A DNA stretch of 64,000 bases from Sapria himalayana (taxonomy: Eukaryota > Streptophyta > Magnoliopsida > Malpighiales > Rafflesiaceae). Where the stretch lies: the NCBI GenBank assembly GCA_029783825.1, contig JAREIK010002463.1, positions 838,501 through 902,500 on the forward strand, read 5' to 3'. Within the stretch, counting starts at the first letter, position 1. The number at the start of each line of letters is the position of its first letter. A program made the translations under genes and the position numbers. This document shows, one piece after another, positions 25,001-36,740 of the stretch. The notes below the pieces were generated by a model. The model had not been told where the DNA came from and ran no database searches. It saw only the letters and a program-made list of their open reading frames with translations.

Positions 25001-25481
25001 ATGTTATAGGGAGGGGGGTAGAATTTATAGATTAAAGATATTAATTTTTTTATAAAAAATGATATTTTTTATATATTTTTTTGAATTTTTAATATATATT
25101 TAGGGGGCAGAATCACAAGGACCGTTGGATTCTGCCACCTAGTCGTTGGAGGCGAATCCAACGGCTGAAAATCAATAATATTTGATTTTTTTTTTCCCGT
25201 TGGGATTGGGTCGGGAGTCGGGACCGCGTGTCGGGCCCAATCAGACCCGACCCGCGGTCTTTTTTTCGGGAGGGGCCGAGTCACGCCCACGCGTGCCCGC
25301 GTGAAACCGGCACGGGAAGAACCCGTGCCGGGCCAGGCACGGCACGGCACGGCTCGTGCCTAACCCGGGCACGGCACGGGCCCGGGCACGGTTTAAAAAC
25401 GTGCTGGGCCGGCCCAAGCACGGCCGAACCGTGCCGTGCCTCGTGCTGGGTCGGGCCGGCCCGACACGGTTGACACCTCTA
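22022..25481 (-). mobile_element. hAT (Ac-like) transposon, copy 1, complete ends
   Basis: A 3460-bp element bounded by TAGAGGTGTC at the left and GACACCTCTA at the right, with a perfect 8-bp duplication CCCACATT. Both ends carry dense subterminal GTGCCGGGC/GCACGGC-type GC-rich repeats (22040-22150 and 25320-25470), typical binding arrays of plant hAT elements with this terminus. The element is CpG-rich compared with its surroundings and is the best-preserved transposon in the window. The transposase lies on the minus strand. Confidence 0.95.
22630..24729 (-). pseudogene. hAT transposase, recently inactivated
   Basis: The N-terminal frame (24729-24235, 164 residues) has a BED-type zinc finger (CKYC, then HLKRH). 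It ends in a TAG after MQTYF where Gln is expected, followed by a 1-base frameshift. The core continues in one frame from 24145: VTSDIWTSHDDSSYACLTSHY, TFDNASNN (catalytic-domain Asp region) and CHVINLIVQ. That frame is broken by TAA at about 23519, a Trp-to-TAG near 23340, and another Trp-to-TAG at about 22965, just before the C-terminal dimerisation domain. The dimerisation domain carries short deletions but still has SVASESAFS-like and DLVEALACLKDW-like segments. Family: plant Ac/Tag1/RICESLEEPER transposases, usually about 650-700 residues. Copies 2 and 3 at 57-60 kb and 41-43 kb are older relatives. Confidence 0.9.
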
Positions 25482-25489
25482 CCCACATT
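25482..25489. repeat. hAT target-site duplication, right
   Basis: CCCACATT, identical to 22014-22021. Confidence 0.95.
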
Positions 25490-25664
25490 CTGATTTCTTT
25501 GGAATTATGTTTTGGGTGTTTCACATACATTTTTAATATTTATAAACTAAAATTTTGATATTTTTAAAAAATTCACAAAACTAAAAATAAATTAAAAATA
25601 AGCGCACCCAAATTCGTAAATCTTAAACTACCCTCTCCCCTGCCCCTCGCCCCTCCCTTGCGCC

Positions 25665-25765
25665 TCCCTCACCCTAGACACTAGCACTCGCCACTCCCTC
25701 ACCCTAGACACTAGCACTCGCCCCTCCCTCGCCCTAGACACTAGCACTTGCCCCTCCCTCGTCTT
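25665..25765. repeat. 30-bp minisatellite, C/T-rich
   Basis: CCCTAGACACTAGCACT recurs at 25672, 25702 and 25732 (30-bp period), inside a broader 25630-25930 tract whose plus strand is almost purely C/T with CCCTCGCC words. Confidence 0.9.
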
Positions 25766-25929
25766 TGTTCCTAGCCCTCGCTCCTCGTCCTTGCCCACGT
25801 CTTCGCCCCTTGCCCTCGCCCACGCACTCGTCCACGCCCTCGTCCCTTGTCCTCGCCCTCGCCCGTCTCCCCCTCGCACATCTGCCCTCACCTCTCACCA
25901 CTCTCTCCCAACCCCTCTCCCATCGTCTG

Positions 25930-26540
25930 TCTCCACGAGCTCCTTCGTGGAGTTCCGTCGAGCTCCTGGAGCTAGATCGAGAGCTCAGTCGAACTAGACT
26001 GAGCGTGTCGTCGAGCTCCAGAAGCTTGAAACCAAGCTCCTTGATCTCGACCGAGAACTCTAAGAGCTTACGAAGCTCTCGGTCGAGCTCTTGGAGCTCA
26101 AAGGAGTTCAACCTAGAGCTTCATCGAGCTCGTTGCAAGCTCTTGGAGCTCGACACCAAGCTCCTGGAGCTCGACGCCGAGCTCCTAGAGCTAGAAGGAG
26201 CTCAACTGAGAGCTCCATCAAGCTCCAAAAGCTTTGCGACGAGTTCGAGGGTGCTCTCGGTTGAGCTCCAAGAACTCGAAGGAGCTTGATGCCGAGCTTT
26301 TGGAGATCGGCGCCAAGCTCTTGGAGCTCGACCGAGAGCTCCATTGAGCTCAAAGGAGCTCAACGCCAAGCTCTTGAAGCTCGATCAAGAGCTCCATCGA
26401 GCTCGTCGTTCGAGCTCTAGGGGCTCAATGGAGCATGACGTCAAGCTCTTGGAGCTCTCAGTCGAGCTCCAGGAGTAGGACCCCGAGGTCTGGAAGATCG
26501 ATGGAGCTCGTGATTAAGCTCCATCGATCTCGATGGGAAA
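25930..26540. repeat. GAGCTC-rich 21-bp degenerate minisatellite
   Basis: Units such as AAGCTCTTGGAGCTCGACACC, AAGCTCCTGGAGCTCGACGCC and a diverged next copy repeat at 21 bp (seven codons). Because GAGCTC is palindromic, both strands give open Leu/Glu-rich frames (25765-26289 plus; 25734-26111 and 26108-26353 minus). The plus frame reads LLELD-type heptads. I regard these as consequences of the repeat; no start context, intron or homologue supports a gene. Confidence 0.85.
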
Positions 26541-26741
26541 GAGTGGAGGCCAATGGGAGAGGGCTAGGGTAGATTAGGATAAACGTAATAGAGTGCACTA
26601 AATTTTAATATTTTTTAAGATTTTGGTGACTTTTTTTGAAATTTAAAATATAAGTTCCAAGTTCTTAATTTTTTTGGGGGAACACCCCAAAACATAATCC
26701 CCCCTAATTTTTAAGCTACTAGAGTCTAGAATGGACAGAGA

Positions 26742-26764
26742 GGGGGGGGGGGGGGGGGGGGGGG
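26742..26764. repeat. poly-G tract (23 G)
   Basis: Uninterrupted run of 23 G just outside the foldback element. Its length may be unreliable because such runs are hard to sequence. Confidence 0.85.
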
Positions 26765-27369
26765 ACGAGATGAGGAAAATTTATGAAATATAAAATATTT
26801 GTATTTGTCACCCAAAACACACCATTAAAAAAAGAATACTAAGTTTTTATAATAAAAAAAGTATACTAAATTTAAAAATAATTAAATTTAAATACAATGA
26901 AATTCATCAATTAAATTTTATCCTCCTAATTAAAAACCACACACCATCATCTAGTCACACATTAAATCAAATGTTAAGCATATATATATATATATATATG
27001 TTTATAAATGTGTGTATATATATATATACACATAAATATATTTATATATCTACAAATATTTATATATGATTATAATTATATTTATATATTTATCTATAAT
27101 TATGTATGATTATATATATTTATACATGTATACATATATATATGTATGTGTGGGTATTTTTATATACTCTATAATTATATATATATATATCTACAAATAT
27201 TTTTATATAATTATATATATATGTGTGTGTGTGTGTATTTATATATCTACATATATTTATATATAAATATATGTAGATATATTTATCTTAGTATACACAA
27301 TTATTAAGATATATTTATATATGTAGATATATAAATATATCTACATATATAGATATATGTATCTATTTT
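26765..27369. repeat. AT-rich DNA with long TATA/TATATA tracts
   Basis: From about 26980 to 27360 the sequence is almost entirely TA, TATATG and TGTGTA words, including many self-complementary stretches. No gene. A 66-residue frame here is only Tyr/Ile from TAT/ATA codons. Confidence 0.85.
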
Positions 27370-29690
27370 TTTTATTAAATTTTAAGATAAATGATTGTGA
27401 TGTATGTCTTACTGATTGTGCAACCATACACAATTATTCAAGATAAAAAATATTTTTACAATTTGATAACAACAAATACCTATGTAAATATCATATATGG
27501 TACATCAAAATTAATTAAAGGCTCTGGAAGAACAAATATAATGTTAATTACGAAATGAGATTAGATTTCACATAAATGATACGTTATATTATAGCAAATT
27601 TACAAGAAAATTACTAAGTTTTAAAGATATCTATAGAAGTTGATATCATATTGAAATTATGAATAAAGGTGATAAAGAATGTCTTTATACTACATATATA
27701 ATTTCTAGTAAACGATTATTGTAAAAAAGTTCTCAACATTGTCTTATGGGTTATATCATATGACCATTAAGCATATTGAATCATATGTAGTTGTGAACTA
27801 GAAGTTCAACAACTAAGAGATTTTTAATCTTTTGCATGACAGGCTAGGTCATCTTAGATCTTCAATGATACAACAAATTATAGAACAACAACATGGGCAT
27901 CCATTAAAGAACCAGAAGATTCTTTTTCCCAATGAACTTTCTTGTGATGCTTGTTCATAAGACAAGATAATAGTTAACCATCTTTTAGTAAAATTTTATC
28001 AAAGTCACTAGTATTTTTAGAAAGAATACACGAGGATATATGTGGACCAGTCCATCCACCATGTTTACCATTTCATTACTTTATGGTTCTAATAGATGTC
28101 TCCACTAGATGATCACATATTTGTCTTATTTCTATTAAAATATTACTTTTGCTAGACTACTTGCCTAATTGATTAAATTAAAAGTACAATTTTTTGATTA
28201 CCCAATCAAAACAATTAGAGTTGATTTACTGGTGAATTTACATCACAAGCTTTTAATGACTATTTCATGTTAATTAGGATAAATATTGAACACCATATTG
28301 CTCATGTTCACACACAAAATAGTTTAACAGAATCATTCATTAAACATCTCCAATTAATAGCTAGGTCATCATTGATAAAAACTAGATTACCAACTTATGC
28401 ATGACGACATACTATTATGCATACTGCAAGTCTCATTAGAATTAAACCAATATTATACCATGAGTACTCCCTTTTATAACTTGTGTTAGATAAACAACCA
28501 AATATTTTTCACTTAAAAATATTTGGTTGTATAGTCTATGTACTAATTATACCTATACAACGTATCGAAATGGGTCCCCAATATAGACTTGGGATTTATG
28601 TGGGTTTCGACTCGTGTCAATCATAAGATATCTTAAACCCATGACATGAGTGTTTTTAGAGCAAGATTTACAGATTATTATTTTAATGAAATAGTGCTCC
28701 CTTTATTTTAGGAAAAAATGTTTGTTCCCGAAGAATGATAAAAAGTTTCTAGAATATAACAACATTATCTTATTTTGATCCTCATACAAATCAAAGTGAA
28801 TTAGAAGTTCAAAGAATCATTCATTTGTAAAATCTTACAAATCAAAGTGAATAATATAATGTTAGTTCAACATTATCTTATTTTAACCAGATGCATTTGC
28901 TGTTGCACAAAAAGTGACAAGGTCTCACATCCTGGCTACAAATACTTTTGTATGGATTGATGTCCCTAAAGAACATAAATCTAATGAATCGAAAATATGC
29001 TTAAAGCATGGAAGATCTATTGGGTCGAAAGATTTAAATCCCCATAATAGAATAACAAAAAGAAAACAAAATGTCACTAGAGAGGCACAAAATGAACAAA
29101 TAACTCCTTAAGAGGTACATGATGAACAAGGAGCCCTTGCAGAGGCACATGTTGAACAGAAAGTCCCTGAAGAGGCATATGTACCTAAAAATCATGAGAT
29201 CTCGATAAATTATGTGCAAAAATGAGACAAATGAAATAAAAATGATTTTATTGTTAATAATGTTTTTGCTTTCCAAGTGGCTATCGACATCATACAAAAT
29301 GATGATTCAGAACCATATAATGTGAATAAATGTAGAAAAAGTTAAGAATGAGCAAAATGGAAAGAGGCTATGCATGTAGAGTTATCCTCATTAATGAAAA
29401 TGAAAATTTTAAACTTGTAGACCAAACACATACAAATATAAAGTCTATTGGGTACAAATAGGTATTTGCACAAAAGCACAATAAAAATAATGATATCATA
29501 AGATATAAAGTACGATTTTTAGCTCAAGACTTCTCATAGAGACTTGACATTGACTACAAAAGAACATATTCCCTTATTATGGAAGCTATCACTTTTTATT
29601 TTATAATAAGTCTAGTAGTCTCTAAATGACTGGATATGCATCTCATGGATGTTATCAATAAATTACTAAGCAAGTCTAGCACTACTGAGT
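27370..29690 (+). pseudogene. copia pol remnant, second lineage (plus)
   Basis: Domains run in order. A protease-like start lies near 27390-27430 (CLTDCATIHNY, for the LDSATTH type motif). GAG-pre-integrase is near 27850 (the WHDRLGHP region, read as QARSS). Integrase covers about 28010-28480 (ERIHEDICGPVHPPC, then FHYFMVLIDVSTR, GEFTSQAFNDYF, AHVHTQNSL). A spacer includes an open 65-residue frame at 28914-29111 (FVWIDVPKEHKSNESKI). RT begins near 29330-29680 (KWKEAMHVELSSL, LDMHLMDV). The RT palm is missing. It differs in sequence from the 8.9- and 52-61-kb copias. No LTRs were found. Stops are frequent; it is inert. Confidence 0.8.
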
Positions 29691-29763
29691 AATTACTCAG
29701 TAGTGCTATCACATTTTGTGTTTGGACATAAAATATTACAAATGATATTATTTGAGTATGATC

Positions 29764-29771
29764 ATTCTTCA
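29764..29771. repeat. target-site duplication, left (hAT non-autonomous 1)
   Basis: ATTCTTCA, repeated exactly at 30255-30262. Confidence 0.9.
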
Positions 29772-30254
29772 TAAAGGTGTTAAACAGGCCTGGCTGGGCC
29801 AGTCCAACCTAGTTTTAGGCCACCGAACTGGGCTACCGTGCCGTGCCTAATTCTGCATGGTTTTGTGGAGGTCAGGCTCGAGACTGGCATGCGACCTAAA
29901 ATTCACCAGGTTCAGCCTAGTTTGGTTTGGTTCGGGTTGGGCTAAAACATTAATTTTTTTAAAAATTAGGGTTTTAGTGATGCGTCACTGCACTGCCACA
30001 TGTCTTCGCCCTTTCAGGGCTCGGTGACCCTCGCCCATCGGGTGTCGGCTCATTGTAACCATGTTCAGTGCGTTGTCATGCATGTCGTGCCTATGTGCAA
30101 GGCTTTCGTGCCGTGCCAGGCACGACACGATGGGCCTATCCCTTGCCCTGGCACGACATGACCAGTGTCGAGAGTGCGCACGGCATGGGCCCGGGCACGA
30201 CACTGTAGCGTGCCATGCTGGGCTTGGGCATGCCCGGCCCGTTTGACAACTCTA
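29772..30254. mobile_element. non-autonomous hAT element 1 (483 bp)
   Basis: Starts TAAAGGTGTTAAACAGGCC and ends GGCCCGTTTGACAACTCTA, the same terminus as the autonomous-type hAT copies, flanked by a perfect 8-bp duplication. It contains GC-rich subterminal words (GTGCCGTGCC, GGGCCCGGGCACGACA) and no transposase, so mobilisation would have needed an autonomous relative. Small open frames inside are incidental. Confidence 0.9.
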
Positions 30255-30262
30255 ATTCTTCA
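30255..30262. repeat. target-site duplication, right (hAT non-autonomous 1)
   Basis: ATTCTTCA. Confidence 0.9.
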
Positions 30263-30329
30263 TGACCATGATTTTTGTCCTCAATAGAAGGAAAACAAAA
30301 AAACCATGCTTTTTATGTTTGATTTAATT

Positions 30330-32260
30330 GCTAGTGTCATGCCAGCTTTGTAGTGCCACGACAATATGATATATAAGAGAAGTCAAGAACATCACCATGA
30401 CCATTCCTAGTATGCAATTACTTGAGGTATATGAAAGGCCATTCCTTGTTCTGTGACAATTTACCAATAGTATGACCATATGATATACATAAAAGACATT
30501 CTTAGTATTGTATCTATTTCTCAATACCATAACTATATGATGATCAATAGAGACCAATACCAATGCAATGACTATTTTTCTAATACCACAATCATATTAT
30601 AATATGAAAAGCCATTCACAATTAATATTGTAGTCATTTCCAATACTATGACTTTGTGTTACAGAGATATTAGGCCTAAGTTGTTAATATTATCCAGCAC
30701 TACAACTTTGTGTTACAAAAAAATTTGGATACATTCCATAGTTGTAGCAACTTTATAGAATTATGATCTTGAGCTTAAGAGATAAAGGAAAAAGTGTCAA
30801 CTTTCTTCTGAAAGCCATTACTCTACTTAAATTGATATAATATTATTTGAGTATAAAAGAGTAAGAGAGAGAAATCAACTGAGAATCTACATCCTTTCTT
30901 TTTCTTCCATGTACAAAACCCAAGTTGTAACTACCAAATATTAGAGAAAAATTTTGCTCTCCCCATGAGTTACACAAGTAAGCAATGGATGTAAGACTTA
31001 AGCTAATTCCTAGAGTTGGGGGGCACAACTCTAAAACACCCCTCTATGATAGATTATAAAAATTTATATCAAAATAGCATGTGGTTTAGGATTTGTAAAC
31101 TTTATTTGTGTGATGTATAAATGATTTTATATTAAAGAATGAGCTTTGATTTATATTGTATTATAGATATTGATAGATGAGTGATTAAATAGAACTTAAA
31201 TTAGGATTTTGACTACTAGTAGGTTTGTGCGAGATTATTGAGGTAGAAAGTAATAGCTAAACCATGAGGCTCACTTGCACATATAGTATAAAAGAATTGA
31301 AAGCTCTTATAACTATGATGCACAAGATAAATCTATATGTTAAGACCCAAATTTTGGGTATGTTAATCATTGCAAGTATTTTACTTATGAAGTCAAAAAT
31401 ATGAATGCTTTTACATGAAAATATATTATATTTACCTTAAAAGAATTGGTTCTTAATTAGGATAGATGTTATATATAATATTCTTCTTAGGGTTTGATTT
31501 TTAGTATGAGAGCCATATCATCATCAAGAAGGATGGTGACATGTAATCCTTGGGACATGCATGAGTATGTTGTGATTTATAGGTAGTGTTAACCCTTTTG
31601 AGTTACTTTCACTCATATGTTAGTTGTAACTCACCAATGAAACTTAAGAGAAACATAAGTTAACTGTGGAAGTATGGAACCTAAAGACATATAAAGCCGA
31701 GATGAATTATTATCTCGATGAGTTGTTGAGACCTAATAATAGATAATAAGAGTGTGCATATGAAATAACTATTAATGATAGTTGATGAGTTGCCTAAAAG
31801 GTATAAGATTGTGAATGATTCTTGAAAAAAGATAAATTATTATCTTAGTGATGATGTACCTAGAGGGAAACTATGAGATGATATCATTTGGTATAAGCTT
31901 AATGGTGATAACTACTTTATATGCTATTAGAGCAATAAGTCATTACACAACTTAACCTTTGATTTGTTTCAAAATATAATATAATTTGAATTATTTGAAT
32001 ATACTTTACATAAATTAAAGTATGGATGAACTGTCATGTATGAACTATTTGAACATACTTTACATAATCCATCTATCTAATATTAATTATTTAATCCAAA
32101 ATATCTATTTTTCTAGAATTGAGTTATCTCACTATTGAATGACTGAACTATTAATATAGTTCCCATGAGATTAATATCTAGATAAAAATCGTTTTTACTA
32201 CTTGTATGACCCATATTATTATGGATCATTATTGAAGAAATACCCTTGACACCAACAAGC
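30330..32260 (+). mobile_element. gypsy-type long LTR, copy C (5' truncated)
   Basis: Shows the family marks: CCATGACCATTCC and GACTTTGTGTTA-type motifs (30340-30750), TATA-like TTTGAGTATAAAAGAG near 30848, the downstream GACATGTAATCC segment at 31529, and an end reading ACACCAACAAGC at ~32260. The last part (GAGATTAATATCTAGATAA, then ACTTGTATGACC) corresponds to the end of copy D. Confidence 0.6.
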
Positions 32261-32329
32261 TTTTATGGTTCTATTTAACTAATAAAATTAAGTAGTGTAA
32301 CAAACTCGCACCATTGGGATCCATCAAAA

Positions 32330-32830
32330 TTTCTTTTTTTAAAAACTATGTAACCTTGAAACATCACTCTATCTAGATTGAATTCACTTCTCATAAACTT
32401 CACATATAATTTTTTCCCACATGATTTGAAAAATATATACATGTCATTATTGTGCTCTGGTAGAGTTCATGAATACCCTAAAAAGATCATCAATGAAAAA
32501 TCAAATGATCACATATGTTTATAGTATCCAATGGAAAAACAATTTATTTGATTTTCATTTAAAGATATCTAAATATCAAATTAATCATTAAAAGCACAGA
32601 AGCTTCTTAAAGTGAATAAAACAAATATTCTATTCTAAGGAGCAAATACTTATTTTTAATAGTCATCATATTTATCTCGACATAGTCTTTACATGTTCTC
32701 ATTGATAAATTTTTATTCTTTATAATCTAGAAGAGAGTGTCACATGACTAATAAATAGGGTGGATAAATCATTTTAATGACAATTTTTAGAGTAGAACTT
32801 TTAATTTTTTTTAACTCTACTAATACCATC
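32330..32830 (-). pseudogene. gypsy reverse transcriptase fragment (minus)
   Basis: The minus strand from ~32820 down reads KLSLKxFIHPIY, MRTCKDYVEIN, MTIKNKYLLLRIEYLF and MINLIFRYL. This follows the order of the Ty3/gypsy RT region with the KNKYPLPRIDDLFDQL and KIDLRSGYHQ motifs, found in Tekay/Del-like plant elements. The YxDD region would follow near 32400 and is not recognisable. Stops interrupt every block. It lies between two LTRs of another gypsy family and opposite to them. Confidence 0.65.
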
Positions 32831-33955
32831 AAACAAAATGATTGAGTAATCAAATTTGTATTGGACTAGAATTTAATCATAAATATGGTTTCTTTTTCTG
32901 AGGGAAAGCTTAATAAACCTTTTAGAAATACATTTCAAAATTTTCTTTCCAATAAACCCTTTCCAATTTTAATTAACAAGATTCAAAAAAAAAATAATGT
33001 TAGTCTAAATTAAAAATAATATGTCACATAATTTAAAATTTAAATAGAAATTTATTTTTTAAAAAATTGAAAACATATTTTTTTTTGAAATAAAGAATGT
33101 ATTGTGTGGATTATACTATATTTAGTAATTTTTTGAAAGATTAAACTAATAGATTTTAACTTCAAATCATGGGAAAAATTAATTAACTAATTTGTGGGTA
33201 TAGGAAAAGTTTCAAAACTGAGTTTTAGTATTTGATCTCCATTTTACCCCAATAAACACAATGACTTCTCAATCCATTTTGTGGTGACATGTTGTAGTTA
33301 CTTCTCTGGTTCACATAAGGAAAATAAGGAAATGCATCTCCAGAACACCATGATATTTTAAAAGTAGGCGATGAAAGAAGTTGTTTCATGGTTGTCTTCT
33401 AGCATGATTCTATTTTTTGTTTAATGATGATGAGGATGAGTATGAAAATGATGATTTTATGAAAAAAAATATGAGGAACGATGCATTAGGATCGCTTGCT
33501 AAAATGAGTATGGATGAATACAAAGTGAGAAAGAAATCAATGCTAAACACATGGGTGCTAAAATGGATTATATCTATGTTGCAGTCCTAAACATTAATCG
33601 TATTCAAATGATTAGAAGTGTTTTTGGTCAAAGTGTTCCCCTTTATATGAAATTGTTGATGAGTAAACAAACATAAACTAGGGATGGAAAAGACTAGAAC
33701 ATTTTCACTGGACAAAAAAAAGTTTTTTTAGTTGGTGAGGAAAGCAAATTACATTTTTCTAATGTTATCCTCAAATATTTTTGGGAGGTCAGAAATTTTT
33801 TGGAAGAATGCGAAATTTGATTAAATATGAGAATATCTAAAAAATGAATTTGAGTTAACCTAAAGATTTGCAAGTCTCAATTGCAAAAATGAGATTTTTT
33901 GAGTTCCTAAACGTGTTCATAAGATGATGATTGTGGTCGAAATATCATTGGAGCT
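32831..33955. other. unassigned DNA, possible gypsy internal sequence
   Basis: No domain recognised. The plus strand at 33430-33660 contains GATGATGAGGATGAGTATGA and other Asp/Glu-coding words with few stops, which could be a decayed coding segment, but I cannot assign it. Confidence 0.4.
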
Positions 33956-36385
33956 TGTTCAACATACCAAATAATGAATACTACTTATTATTATGATGAA
34001 TATATTTAATGTATTTGTATGAAAAATATTTTTAAATAGAATGATTTCATAAAATTATACTTTTTATGGATTATGATGAATAGTAGTGAAATCGGATAGT
34101 TTTTGTGTGAAATATAAGATTTGGTAGAATTATTGAGTAGAAGGGAAGCATAAAGTCATGTAAAATTAAAATTTTTATTATGTTATGTCTTAGTAACACC
34201 TTCATTAGCATACATATTAGTTTTGATATCCATTCATTACCAAAAAAACTCTACACAATTAGTTATGATAATTTTCATATGCCATGACTTTACTATCTTA
34301 TTAATACATTCATTTTATTGTGTAACATATTTTTTTTGGTAATAAAAAATTCTTGGAGTCACAACTATACTAGCTTGATAATACTTTCATGACTATGTCA
34401 TTAATTTTATCTCATAGTAGTCAAGTACTCTACTAGTGTTAAAAGCCATGATATTCTCTCATACCATGACTTTCTAGTTCCAGATCCATAGATACTATGA
34501 AAAAACACCATAAAAACTTTCCAATATCATGACTTGGGCTATATAGAGTTACAAAGAGCATTTACTCAAGCTATAGTTATTTGTAGAGCAATAATTTTAT
34601 TTTCTAGAGAAAATATCAAAGCCATGAGCATTCCCAGTGCCATGACTTTGAATTATAAAGAAAAAAATACTTGAGCCATGATCATTCTCAATGCTACGAT
34701 CTTGTATTATAGAAAGGAAATGCATGAGCCACAAGCTCACAACCATTCCCAACACTATGATTTAATATTAAAGAGGACAAATATACAAGCTGTGGCCATT
34801 CCCATTGTTATGATAGTCAAATAAAAGAAAGAAACCAATGCCATTATCATCTATAGTATTATGACATTGTATTATAGAAAGGTAAGGCTAAAGCCATGAA
34901 CCTTCTTTAGCACTATGACTTCCCACTTGAAAATCTCTCTAGACACATGATTATAAAAGTGAGACTTAGATTAAATACAAACAAACCAAATAGAAGTCAT
35001 GAAATTGAGAAAAGGCAACATTTGCCAAACCCTAAGCAAGGAGGCGACACAAGGTAGAAGCTTCAATCCTAAGGGGGGTGCAAATTCTAATCCCCACTCG
35101 GGTCAGATCCAAGACATGTTAAATTTGAATTATGAGTTTAAGGTTTTGAATCTTAGATTCTCTTGATAGCTATCATTAGAAATTTTAAAATTCTTAGAGA
35201 TATATTTTGAATTATCTCGTGTAAATTCCTCCATAATATCAAGCTAAATTTAGATCTACAATTTATATATTTTGTTAAGTGTGTTGAATATATAATTAAT
35301 TAATTTTATGTCTTATCTATGCTATGGTTTTGTTATTGATAGATTAATATTTATTTATAACTAAAATTAAGGTTTTAATATTGATAAGTTCTTGTGTATT
35401 ATCATGGTAGATGCTGAAAAGTAAGCCATGAGAGACAATCATATATATGATAGGAAGGAAGTAATAGTCATTTTGATCATGAAACATGAAATCAATTTAT
35501 ACTTTAAAACTTGAAATTGAGGTAAGTTTAATCATTATGAACATTATACTTAAGAAGCCTAAAGTATAAATATTTTGATAAGTCAATCCATTATACATTT
35601 CTTAAATGAATTGACCCTCAATTGATATAGGAGTTCTATAGCATATTTTTATTAGAGTTTTCCCTTTAATATGTGAGTCACATATCATCATGGTGGATAG
35701 TGACAAGTAAGCCATGTGATACATATGAGTGAATGTAACTTATAAGGTGGCAATATCTCTATGAGCTTCTTTTTATTGTATGACTGATATCAGTGAGATT
35801 TTAAGAAAGTTGTATATTAATTATTATAAGTATGATACTTATGAAACTAAAAGTACAAATACTTTTAATACCATATCAATTCACATCTTTATGACACATA
35901 AAGTTAGAGAATAATAATGCTTATATGAAGCAATCATTAAGGGTAGTTGAGTTGCTTAAAATGTGTGGAATTTTGAATGATTCTCATGTTAGGATGATTT
36001 GTTGTTTCAATAATAATTTACCAAGGAGAAAATCTTCAAGGAGACTATCACTAAGTAGGGCCCGATAGGTGATAATCATCTTGTGTGCTAGTAAGTCACT
36101 AACATATTTTTAAAATAATTTAATATTTATTCTATAACCAAACATAATAACAACTAGACAAATTAGACGTGCCATTATGTGTAATGAGGCTAACTAACAA
36201 TAAAATCTAAAAGTCATACCAAAAACCTAGTTTTATCCTTCCAAATACAGTAATAATTGACTAAGTATGAATGTCTATCTACATAATCTCTATGGGATCG
36301 ATATTTATATGAATGTCTATTTTACTAGTTGTATGATATGTATACTTGTAGAACTGTTTACATGATAAACAATCATCCAGCATGC
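33956..36385 (+). mobile_element. gypsy 5' LTR, copy D
   Basis: The most complete copy, about 2.4 kb. It starts TGTTCAACATACC at 33956, with CATGACTTT-type repeats from 34430 to 34920, TATA-like GATTATAAAAGTGAG near 34952, and an end near CATCCAGCATGC at 36385. Just before the end, TATGGGATCGATATTTATATG and TGTATACTTGTAGAA match the conserved tail of Athila/Tat-type LTRs (GTGGGATCGA, then TACACTTGCGG). A gag remnant follows in the same orientation. Confidence 0.7.
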
Positions 36386-36403
36386 TTTTGGGACATTTCC
36401 TAA
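36386..36403 (+). other. possible gypsy primer-binding site
   Basis: TTTTGGGACATTTCCTAA sits where Athila/Tat elements carry TTTTTGGCGCCGTTGCC. It is too changed to identify the primer tRNA. Confidence 0.35.
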
Positions 36404-36740
36404 TCTTAAAAATTAGGTATCATAACAAAGTTATAATAAGTCCTTGATACTATTACTAGAAATTATTTAGTTTTGTTAGCTACTTTAGTTGATATAACTA
36501 TTCTTGAAAAAGAATAATTCTATTTTTAGCAACTTGGATAAAAATATCTTGATTAATATAATTTTTTGTAACAATTGGAAGGAACTAATTATAATAGAGA
36601 GACCCAAGATGGTGAGTGGCAAACAATCCAATAGCTCAATAGTCACTATATATTGGAATACTATTGGTGGCTAAGTATGATGAAAAACTATCTTGGGATT
36701 TGGATTCTACTAGTTGAAGCTAATTAATTTTAGTTGAAAT
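36404..36740 (+). other. gypsy leader region
   Basis: Non-coding sequence between the LTR end and the first gag-like residues. Nothing further recognised. Confidence 0.4.

Larger units (their letters stand above)
25499..26700. mobile_element. foldback element containing minisatellites
   Basis: Ends are long inverted repeats. The left arm reads GGAATTATGTTTTGGGTGTT and onward to ~25650. The right arm read backwards from 26700 gives GGATTATGTTTTGGGGTGTT, then matching AAAATTTTG / AAAAATATTAAAATTTAGTGC words, ending in CTACCCT on both sides. Between the arms are only minisatellites (next two entries). No target duplication or transposase was found. It starts 10 bp from the hAT target duplication. 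Confidence 0.65.

Noticed and set aside
25765..26289. 174-residue Leu/Glu/Ser-rich frame as a coiled-coil gene
   Set aside because: Explained by the palindromic 21-bp minisatellite, which opens the opposite strand as well.
27000..27360. TA-rich tract as a replication origin or matrix-attachment site
   Set aside because: Composition alone cannot support this; it is ordinary simple sequence.
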